Source: Candidatus Aminicenantota bacterium | Lineage (GTDB): Bacteria; Acidobacteriota; UBA6911; RPQK01; JAJDTT01 | DNA length: 9,692 nt | Assembly: GCA_026706325.1 (NCBI GenBank) | Contig: JAPOYZ010000283.1 | Coordinates: 1 to 9,692, forward strand | Direction of reading: 5' to 3' | In this document: positions 1 to 6,021 of the stretch, piece by piece | Layout of the letters: each line of letters starts with the position of its first letter | How positions within the stretch are numbered: position 1 is the stretch's first letter | Notes under the pieces: model-generated | What the model was told of the DNA's origin: nothing | The model's input: only the letters and a program-made list of their open reading frames with translations | Databases searched by the model: none | Program-made: the position numbers and the translations under genes

Positions 1-1
1 T

Positions 2-217
2 CGATTCCGTCCGGTTCGAAAGGGAGTGACGATGGCCTTCGTGGCGGACGCGGACGCCACGGCCAGCGGAATGCCTCAGCTCGTCCGCCTCTGGGCCCAA
101 CCCATGTCGGGCGACCGGGCCGGGGCCCGGCTTCCGCTGGGACAAGTCCCCATCATGACGCTGGCCACGGGCCAGAGTGCGGCGGCGGCCGAAGGCAAGA
201 AGGAGTACGAGCAATGA
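2..217 (+). CDS. 3' end of an unidentified gene (partial)
   Basis: The frame is open from the left edge to a TGA at 215-217, giving about 71 residues with no visible domain. The end is Ala/Lys/Glu-rich (AAAAEGKKEYEQ). The stop overlaps the next ATG as ATGA, the usual mark of a translationally coupled operon, so it is probably co-transcribed with the PSCyt2/PSD1 gene. A purine-rich AAGGGAG at 20-26 lies 5 bases before an ATG at 32, so a separate small gene of 61 codons starting there is possible. The text (MAFVADADATASG...) reads more like the interior of a longer protein. Function is unknown. The idea that it is the tail of a larger exported protein rests only on its neighbours. Confidence 0.5.
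   Translation, partial: RFRPVRKGVTMAFVADADATASGMPQLVRLWAQPMSGDRAGARLPLGQVPIMTLATGQSAAAAEGKKEYEQ
200..217 (+). promoter_or_regulatory. Shine-Dalgarno site and ATGA stop/start overlap
   Basis: AAGGAG at 200-205 lies 8 bases before the ATG at 214. It sits inside the last codons of the upstream gene, whose TGA (215-217) shares bases with that ATG. This supports the chosen start of the 853-aa gene over the internal ATG at 268 and suggests coupled translation of the pair. Confidence 0.7.
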
Positions 218-2775
218 CGGCGCCTACCGAGCGGAAAACCTGGACCCGGGCTCGGGCCGGGGCATCGATGGCCATCGTCCTGGTTCTTACCGGTTCGCTG
301 CTTTTTTCGGGAACGCCGGCTCCGGCGCCTTCTCACCCGCCTCAAGCTCTGTCGTTGCGCCTGATGCCCCAGGAGATCCGCATGTGGGGCGCCGGCGCCT
401 CTCAGCGGCTGGTGGTGGTGGCGGCTTTCGCCGACGGAAACGAAAGGGACGTGACCGCCGACACCCGCCTGGAGGTGAACGACCGCAACGTCGCGGATTT
501 GAGCGCCGAAGGGAAGCTCGTCCCCCGCTTCGACGGGGATACGGCAATCAGGGCGGAATTTCAGGGTCAGGCTTCCCAGGCCTCGATCCAGGTGCGTGAG
601 AGCCAGGCACCACGACCCTTCAGTTTCTCCAGAGAAATCGGCGGCATACTCACCCGGCGGGGCTGCAACGATTCGGCCTGTCACGGCGGAGTCAAGGGTC
701 GCGGCGGCTTCAAGCTCTCGCTGGATGCCAGGCATCCCCGGGAAGACCACCGCTGGATCGTGGAGGGCGGCACCTACCAGGTCCTGTCGCCCGAGAGCGC
801 CGAGCCGATCCGGCCGCGAGTGGACCCGAAAAATCCGGAAGAGAGCCTGCTGCTTCAGAAACCGACGTTCCAGATTCCCCACGGCGGAGGCAGCCGCTTC
901 TCGGCCGAGTCCGCCGATTACGCCGCGCTTCGAGACTGGGTCCGGGAAGGCGCCCCGGTTCGGGAAGAAGAACAGCTCCGGATCGAGAGAATCGAGATCT
1001 TTCCCGCCTATCTGGTCCTGGAGAAGGGCCAGCACCGGCAGTTGCTGGTCACCGGACATTTGGGGAATGGAAGAACCGAGGACCTGACGGACCAGGTGCG
1101 CTATGAGACGGTCAACCCCGAACTGGTCCGGATCTCCCCCACCGGGCGCGTGGAGGCCGTCGCCACGGGAGAAACGGCCCTGCTGGTGCGGGCGCCGGGC
1201 AGGGTGGCCAACTCCCGGATCGGCGTCATCGCCGATGCGGTGCACGTGGTCCCGCAGGTGGCCGACAACAACCTCATCGACCGCCACGTCTTCGCCAAGC
1301 TGCGGAAACTGCGGATCGCCCCCTCGAGCCTCTCTTCCGACGAAGAATTCCTGCGGCGGATCTGCCTGGACCTGACCGGCACCCTTCCGCCGCCGGAGCG
1401 AACTCGTGAGTTTCTGAGCAGCACCGATCCCGCGAAACGGGACCGTCTCGTCGACACCCTGCTGGAGACGCCCGAGTACGTCGACTATTGGACCTTCCGC
1501 TTCAGCGATCTTTACCGGGTTTCCTACTCCTCCACGGGGACCCCGGCCCATTCCCTGGTCTATTGGGCCTGGATCCGCAACAGCCTGACCGAGAACAAGC
1601 CCTATGACCAGATGGCCTTCGAGCGGATCTCGGCGCAGGGCAACGACGGACCCTCCCGGCACTTCCTGCAGAACGGAGAGGTTACAAAACCCGAGGACGG
1701 CATGCCCGAGGAGATGCGGGTCTTCCTGGGCTACCGGCTCGACTGCGCCCAGTGCCACCATCATCCCTTCGAAGAATGGTCTCAGGACCAGTTCTGGGGT
1801 CTGGCGGCCTTCTTCGGGCGGCTGAGCCGGACCGAGTGGACCTCGGAGGGCGCCATCGTGGTCTTCGAGGACCCGGCCGGCCGCGTCCCCGACTACGAGG
1901 AGTCGGAGGACACGGTCAAGGTCCTCCACCCCCGGACCGGCCAGGAAGCCTCCCCGGTGTTTCCCGACGGGACGCCGTTGTCCGAGGAGAAGTCATTCGA
2001 TCCACGACTGGCCCTGGCCGAGTGGATCACGGACCATCCCAACTTCTCCCGGACCATCGTGAACCGGATGTGGGGACACATGTTCGGCCGGGGGATCGTG
2101 GATCCGGTGGACGATTTCCGTTCCACCAACCCTCCGACTCATCCCGAGTTGCTGGACGAGCTGGCCCGGGACTTCGCCGACAACGGCTACGACCTCAAGC
2201 GCCTGCTGCGGCTCATCGCCAAGTCCCGCACCTATCAGCTTTCGGCCATTCCCAACGCCACCAACCGGAACGATATGGCCAACTACTCCCGCCGGGTGCG
2301 CCGGGACCTGGATGCCGAGATTCTCCTGGACTCCATCTCCAACGTCACGGGCGTCCCCGAGACCTTCAAGAACAACTGGATGGGCGTCGCTCCCACCGGG
2401 ACCCGCGCCATTCACCTCCGGGTCCCGGACCTCTACTCGTCCACGTTCCTGGATATTTATGATCGTCCCAACCGCGCCAGCATCCCGGAGCGCAAGAACG
2501 ACGCCAGCCTGAAGAAGGCGCTTCACATCATGGTCGGGTCCACGTATCAGAAGAAAATCGGCGATCCCGGCAACCGGCTTCACCGACTCCTGAAGGACGG
2601 AAAGTCGGACGGGGAGATCATCGAAGAGCTGTACTTGAGAGCGCTGAGCCGGTTTCCCACCGACAGCGAGCGGTCGAGGCTGGAGCAGGTGGTCTCAAAC
2701 GGCGATTCGCGCGAGGAGACTCTGAAAGACATCGTGTGGGCGATGATCACATCCCGCGAGTTCGCTTCCAATTGA
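214..2775 (+). CDS. Exported Ig-like / PSCyt2 (DUF1549) / PSD1 (DUF1553) protein with haem-type motifs
   Basis: An 853-aa protein. A basic N-terminus (RKTWTRARAG) and a hydrophobic run at about residues 17-33 suggest Sec export or a membrane anchor. Regions in order: a first Big_2-like Ig domain, about 48-130; a cytochrome-like segment, about 135-250, with C151-NDSA-C156-H157 (CX4CH, the form usual in this family) and PHGGG at 222-226; a second Big_2-like domain, about 264-340; PSCyt2/DUF1549, about 355-560, ending around a canonical CXXCH (C511-A-Q-C514-H515, then HHPF); and PSD1/DUF1553, about 585-850, with the typical NRMWGHMFGRGIV and REFASN endings. The family is abundant in Planctomycetota and relatives. 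Covalent haem binding is inferred from the motifs; the biochemical role is not established. It is followed after 62 bp by a DUF1501 gene, the standard pairing. Family assignment is firm, function is not. Confidence 0.93.
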   Translation: MTAPTERKTWTRARAGASMAIVLVLTGSLLFSGTPAPAPSHPPQALSLRLMPQEIRMWGAGASQRLVVVAAFADGNERDVTADTRLEVNDRNVADLSAEGKLVPRFDGDTAIRAEFQGQASQASIQVRESQAPRPFSFSREIGGILTRRGCNDSACHGGVKGRGGFKLSLDARHPREDHRWIVEGGTYQVLSPESAEPIRPRVDPKNPEESLLLQKPTFQIPHGGGSRFSAESADYAALRDWVREGAPVREEEQLRIERIEIFPAYLVLEKGQHRQLLVTGHLGNGRTEDLTDQVRYETVNPELVRISPTGRVEAVATGETALLVRAPGRVANSRIGVIADAVHVVPQVADNNLIDRHVFAKLRKLRIAPSSLSSDEEFLRRICLDLTGTLPPPERTREFLSSTDPAKRDRLVDTLLETPEYVDYWTFRFSDLYRVSYSSTGTPAHSLVYWAWIRNSLTENKPYDQMAFERISAQGNDGPSRHFLQNGEVTKPEDGMPEEMRVFLGYRLDCAQCHHHPFEEWSQDQFWGLAAFFGRLSRTEWTSEGAIVVFEDPAGRVPDYEESEDTVKVLHPRTGQEASPVFPDGTPLSEEKSFDPRLALAEWITDHPNFSRTIVNRMWGHMFGRGIVDPVDDFRSTNPPTHPELLDELARDFADNGYDLKRLLRLIAKSRTYQLSAIPNATNRNDMANYSRRVRRDLDAEILLDSISNVTGVPETFKNNWMGVAPTGTRAIHLRVPDLYSSTFLDIYDRPNRASIPERKNDASLKKALHIMVGSTYQKKIGDPGNRLHRLLKDGKSDGEIIEELYLRALSRFPTDSERSRLEQVVSNGDSREETLKDIVWAMITSREFASN

Positions 2776-2805
2776 TGGCCGCTGGACAGGGAGTTTCGGG
2801 ATAGA

Positions 2806-2841
2806 ATGACTAGCAGATCCGAGAAGGAAATCTTCCCATGA
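2806..2841 (+). other. Possible 11-codon leader ORF overlapping the next start
   Basis: ATG at 2806 opens a frame encoding MTSRSEKEIFP. It ends at TGA 2839-2841, overlapping the DUF1501 ATG (2838) as ATGA. The Shine-Dalgarno region of the DUF1501 gene lies inside it. Only a weak purine stretch (GGGATAGA) precedes it. It could be a translational-coupling leader, but a frame this short can arise by chance. Confidence 0.2.
2821..2840 (+). promoter_or_regulatory. Ribosome binding site of the DUF1501 gene
   Basis: GAGAAGGA at 2821-2828 is followed, 9 bases later, by ATG at 2838. This start gives a leader with the twin-arginine pair at residues 22-23, which fits the family. Confidence 0.65.
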
Positions 2842-4199
2842 GCGTACCCAAACCGGGCGACAAGATCGGCTGTCTGACCTGCACCGAGTCGCTGCTGAAA
2901 CGCCGGGAGTTCATTCGGACCGGGGCCCTCAGCCTGTTCGGCATCAGCCTCAGCCGGTACCTGCGGGCCAAGAGCGTCTTCGCGGAAGCCGGCGTCGACG
3001 TGGAGGCAAATGCCACCGCCAAGTCGTGCATCCTGGTCTGGCTGGACGGGGGTCCGAGCCACGTCGACATGTGGGACCCCAAGACCGGCAGCAGCTTCAA
3101 CCCCATCTCCACCAACGTTCCCGGAATCCAGATCTCCGAGCTCCTTCCCCGAATGGCCAAGCGCATGGACAAGGTCTCCATCATCCGGTCCATGCACACG
3201 GAAGAGAACAACCACGGCCAGGGGACCTACTACGCCCTCACGGGACACCGGCCCACGGCGGCCATGCAGTTTCCCTCCTTCGGCTCCATCGTCACCCGGG
3301 AACGGGGCCCCAGAAATTACGTTCCGGCGCATGTGGCGGTCCCTGGATACAAGGAGGGGGCCAAGGGAAACTACCTGAAGGGAGCGTTCCTGGACGCCAA
3401 GTACGATCCCATGGTTGTGGGCACCGATCCCAACAGCGACGACTTCCAAGTCCAGGATCTCGCCCTGCCCAAGGCGATATCGCCGAAACGGCTGGAGGAC
3501 CGCCGCTCACTCCTGACCCTGATGGACGAGACCTACCGGCGGAAGATGGAGATGGCCGAAGCGTTCAGGATGGACAGCTTCACCGAGCAGGCCGTGAACA
3601 TGGTCCTCTCTCCCGAGGTCCGGGAGGCCTTCGACCTCTCCAAGGAGTCGGAGAAGACCCGCGACGCCTACGGCCGCACCGGTTTCGGGCAGAGCCTGCT
3701 GCTGTCGCGCCGGCTGGTGGAGGCGGGAAGCCGCTTCGTTACCGCCGCCGGCCACGATCTCAACGCCTGGGACACGCACGCCAACAACGACAAGAGCCAC
3801 CGGGACAAGCTGGTCCCGGGCCTGGAACGGTCCCTTCCCGTGCTGCTGGACGATCTGGAGGCAAGGGGCCTGCTGGAGTCGACCCTGGTTCTGGTCATGG
3901 GCGAGTTCGGGCGCACGCCCCGGTTCAACTCCAAGGGGGGACGGGACCACTGGCCGCACTGCTGGTCCATGATCCTGGGTGGAGGCGGCGTCGAGGGAGG
4001 CAAGGTGGTGGGAGCCAGCGACGAGCGGGGCGCCTTCGTGGCCGAGCGGATGGTCTCCATGGGAGACGTGCACGCCACCGTCTACAAGGCCTTCGGCATC
4101 GACTGGACCAAGGAGTACATGAGTCCCATCGGCCGGCCCGTCAAGATCGCCAACTCCATCGACGACACCACCGGCCAACCGGTTCACGAGTTGATCTGA
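2838..4199 (+). CDS. DUF1501 family protein with twin-arginine leader
   Basis: A 453-aa protein, within the usual length of the family (PF07394). The leader has K21-R22-R23-E-F-I followed by a hydrophobic stretch (TGALSLFGISLS), a Tat-type signal implying export of a folded protein. Family motifs: LVWLDGGPSHVDMWDPK at about 66-82; SIIRSMH followed by NNHGQGTYY near 115-135; H306-D-L-N-A-W-D312-T-H314; GEFGRTP at 355-361; and GGRDHWPHCWS near 367-377. The Asp/His-rich motifs resemble the metal-site layout of the alkaline phosphatase/sulfatase superfamily, to which DUF1501 is related, so metal binding is plausible. No substrate is known. It follows the PSCyt2/PSD1 gene by 62 bp, and such pairs are among the most repeated gene pairs in planctomycete genomes. 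Its 3' end overlaps the convergent propeller gene by 16 bp. Confidence 0.93.
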   Translation: MSVPKPGDKIGCLTCTESLLKRREFIRTGALSLFGISLSRYLRAKSVFAEAGVDVEANATAKSCILVWLDGGPSHVDMWDPKTGSSFNPISTNVPGIQISELLPRMAKRMDKVSIIRSMHTEENNHGQGTYYALTGHRPTAAMQFPSFGSIVTRERGPRNYVPAHVAVPGYKEGAKGNYLKGAFLDAKYDPMVVGTDPNSDDFQVQDLALPKAISPKRLEDRRSLLTLMDETYRRKMEMAEAFRMDSFTEQAVNMVLSPEVREAFDLSKESEKTRDAYGRTGFGQSLLLSRRLVEAGSRFVTAAGHDLNAWDTHANNDKSHRDKLVPGLERSLPVLLDDLEARGLLESTLVLVMGEFGRTPRFNSKGGRDHWPHCWSMILGGGGVEGGKVVGASDERGAFVAERMVSMGDVHATVYKAFGIDWTKEYMSPIGRPVKIANSIDDTTGQPVHELI

Positions 4200-5809
4200 A
4201 ACTCGAAGCCATAAAGAAACGTCCTTTTCAGATAGAACTTCGCTTTACGGGCTCCTTCAGGCGCGCGATCGCCCCCTCTCCAGCTTACCCGCAAAGCCGC
4301 GTGTTCGCCCTTCAATGGGCCGCAGTCCTTCCGGGTAAACCCGTCCAAGGGTCGATCCTCCGAATCCAGCAGCTCCACCTGAAGGTAGCCGGCATCCAAG
4401 TCCGGCTTCGAAGATTTCTTCGCCGGCCGAGTCACCATGTTCACCCGCAGGGACCGATTCGCCAGATCCTGGTCCCGGGTGACCGCCATGCCGAGGGTCG
4501 GACCGCCGGCCGAAGGGATCAGTGCGTACATTCGCCCCAGCCGCCAGGAGGCGCGGCAGAGAGCGGAATTGAAGGGCAGGAAATGAGCGCCGTGATCGAT
4601 GGCGTTTTCCAGGTAACCGACCTGTTGGCTGGGAGCCCGGGTGTCGAAGATCTGCCGGTGCGCCCCTTCTGTTCCTCCGTAGTAGAGGTGAAGCCGGTTG
4701 CCCTCCTCGGCCAGGTACTGACTCTGCCAGATCATGCCTCCGCCGTATTCGCCCAAGGGAGCGTTGTCCAGGCAGGGCCTACGGTCCGGATACCACCAGC
4801 GGCGGCCGTCCCTTGACGCCGCCACACGCAGGTTCAGGGTCTGGGTGAGGGGCCAATACATGGTCACCATCCCCAGGTATCCGCCGGGAACCCGGTGCGG
4901 CACCAGTTCCTGGTATTGAGTGTCCCGGTGGTCCCGCTCGTCCAGGGTCAGGATCATGGACTCGTCCCGGGTCCACACCTCCCCGTCTTCGCTGGTTGCC
5001 CGGTAGACGGTCCGGCGGGGGGCATCCTCGTAGATGGGGACATGGTCGCCCGGTTGCTTCTTGCCACCCAACCGGTAATAGGCCACGTACTCTCCGGGAC
5101 CGTAGCGATAGAAGTAACAGAGATCACCGCTCATCGGGTCGTAGATGGGTTCGCCCGAAAGCTCCCAGTGATAGCCATCACGGGAGCGGTATCGGTAATA
5201 GCCGGTCCCGGCCGGTGTTTTTCCCTCGACGGAAGCCCATCGCAGGACGTACATCTCGTAGGGCAGGTCAACATCGCCGGTATCGACCATGACGGAGGAA
5301 TAGGCGGCCGTCCCCTGGTCGAGGTCGAAGATGATGTTGGTCTTCTCATGTGGGCCGAACGAGGCGTTGCTTAGGCTTGGTCGGGACCACCGAACTCCGT
5401 CGTCGCTCTCGAAGAGGCAGAGGCGGCGCTTGGAGTGGTTGTTGGAGGCCCACGGGCTGCGCCAGTCGACGGCCGTCTCTTCCGGAGGCGTGGCCACCAG
5501 ATAGGCCTTCCATCGTCCGTTCCGGGGATCCTTGAACACCGACCCGTGGATCCCGATGCCGCCGCTGTCCCACGGCATGTCCCCCTCCAGTAGCGGGTTC
5601 TCCGGATCGGGAGTGCCGGGCTCCACACGCCAGGCGGTCAGATGCAGCTCGCTGAAGTCGTCCGGCATCAGCAATGGAGTGGGCCAGGACGGAGTCAGCG
5701 GCTCTCGCCCGGCCTCACCGCCCGATGGAACGGGTGACCCACAGCCGGTGAGGGCGCCCAGAGTCGTGTACGCAGCTGTTTCCGCCAGGAACGACCGTCT
5801 GCTCTTCAT
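4184..5809 (-). CDS. Tat-type lipoprotein, five-bladed beta-propeller, glycosidase-like
   Basis: A 541-aa protein. The start is the ATG at 5807-5809, preceded by GGAAAGGA. It begins with MKSRRSFLAE and a hydrophobic stretch ending in the lipobox L20-T-G-C23, so it is probably Tat-exported and lipid-anchored; a longer upstream frame has no such signal. Residues 71-105 (NPLLEGDMPW, then GSVFKDPRNGRWKAYL) open a propeller. Four SxDGxxW repeats start at residues 135, 209, 273 and 332, spaced 59-74 residues, as expected for successive blades. These are Asp-box-like turns seen in GH32/GH43-like propellers. Residues about 453-541 form a C-terminal beta-sandwich (YLQVELLDSEDRPLDGF, DCGPLKG, KFYLKRTFLYGFEF) that recurs in such proteins in Planctomycetota and Verrucomicrobiota. 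Hydrolase activity is inferred and catalytic acids cannot be assigned. It is divergent from the glycosidase-like gene and homologous in its propeller to the protein at 8809. Confidence 0.85.
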   Translation of the reverse strand: MKSRRSFLAETAAYTTLGALTGCGSPVPSGGEAGREPLTPSWPTPLLMPDDFSELHLTAWRVEPGTPDPENPLLEGDMPWDSGGIGIHGSVFKDPRNGRWKAYLVATPPEETAVDWRSPWASNNHSKRRLCLFESDDGVRWSRPSLSNASFGPHEKTNIIFDLDQGTAAYSSVMVDTGDVDLPYEMYVLRWASVEGKTPAGTGYYRYRSRDGYHWELSGEPIYDPMSGDLCYFYRYGPGEYVAYYRLGGKKQPGDHVPIYEDAPRRTVYRATSEDGEVWTRDESMILTLDERDHRDTQYQELVPHRVPGGYLGMVTMYWPLTQTLNLRVAASRDGRRWWYPDRRPCLDNAPLGEYGGGMIWQSQYLAEEGNRLHLYYGGTEGAHRQIFDTRAPSQQVGYLENAIDHGAHFLPFNSALCRASWRLGRMYALIPSAGGPTLGMAVTRDQDLANRSLRVNMVTRPAKKSSKPDLDAGYLQVELLDSEDRPLDGFTRKDCGPLKGEHAALRVSWRGGDRAPEGARKAKFYLKRTFLYGFEFQINS

Positions 5810-5844
5810 AGTCTCGGTCCTTTCCGCTTTTCGGCCATGGGACC

Positions 5845-5869
5845 TGCTCTGAACCAAGCCCTCAGAGCA
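5845..5869. repeat. Inverted repeat (8-bp stem, 9-nt loop) in the divergent intergenic region
   Basis: TGCTCTGA at 5845-5852 and its exact reverse complement TCAGAGCA at 5862-5869 flank the loop ACCAAGCCC. It lies 36-60 bases upstream of the minus-strand propeller start, probably in its 5' leader. It could be an operator or an mRNA hairpin. There is no U-run, so it is not an obvious terminator. Confidence 0.4.
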
Positions 5870-5952
5870 TGAGCCGGATCTTGGCATCCGCTTTGAACCG
5901 TGTGCCCGGCTCCGGCTGGAAGGTGGAGTCAATGTGCTGGTTGAGTGACCGG

Positions 5953-5982
5953 ATTGTCCCAAAATGCAATAATTTAGGTCAA
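5953..5982 (-). promoter_or_regulatory. Weak sigma-70-like promoter candidate for the minus-strand propeller gene
   Basis: On the minus strand, TTGACC (5977-5982) and GACAAT (5953-5958) are separated by 18 bases that are unusually AT-rich for this region. They match 5/6 and 4/6 of the -35/-10 consensus. Transcription from here would give a leader of about 135-140 nt that includes the 5845-5869 hairpin. The prediction is weak because promoter consensus in the host lineage is unknown. No convincing plus-strand promoter for the gene at 6022 was found in the same interval. Confidence 0.25.
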
Positions 5983-6021
5983 GGAATCCCACTCTCCTTC
6001 AGAATCTTTCGAGGCAGGTCA

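Noticed and set aside
76..1929. 617-codon open frame on the minus strand opposite the PSCyt2/PSD1 gene
   Set aside because: It has no recognisable domain and is Gly/Arg/Pro-rich low-complexity text. Such antisense frames are expected opposite GC-rich codons, and the plus strand encodes clear family motifs.
2783..2807. TGGACA...TAGAAT as a promoter for the DUF1501 gene
   Set aside because: The spacer is only 13 bases, too short for a normal sigma-70 promoter, and the gene is probably co-transcribed with its upstream partner.
3026..4816. 596-codon plus-strand frame crossing from the DUF1501 gene into the antisense of the propeller gene
   Set aside because: It runs out of frame through DUF1501 and antisense to the propeller. 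The protein is a Gly/Arg/Pro/His-rich shadow without domains.
5810..5992. 61-residue N-terminal extension of the minus-strand propeller
   Set aside because: It would place the Tat/lipobox leader internally. The GGAAAGGA site before ATG 5809 supports the shorter form.
5869..6021. Longer 5' extension of the glycosidase-like gene
   Set aside because: The extra 51 residues resemble translated intergenic DNA and would bury the Tat leader. ATG 6022 has a better ribosome site and leader.
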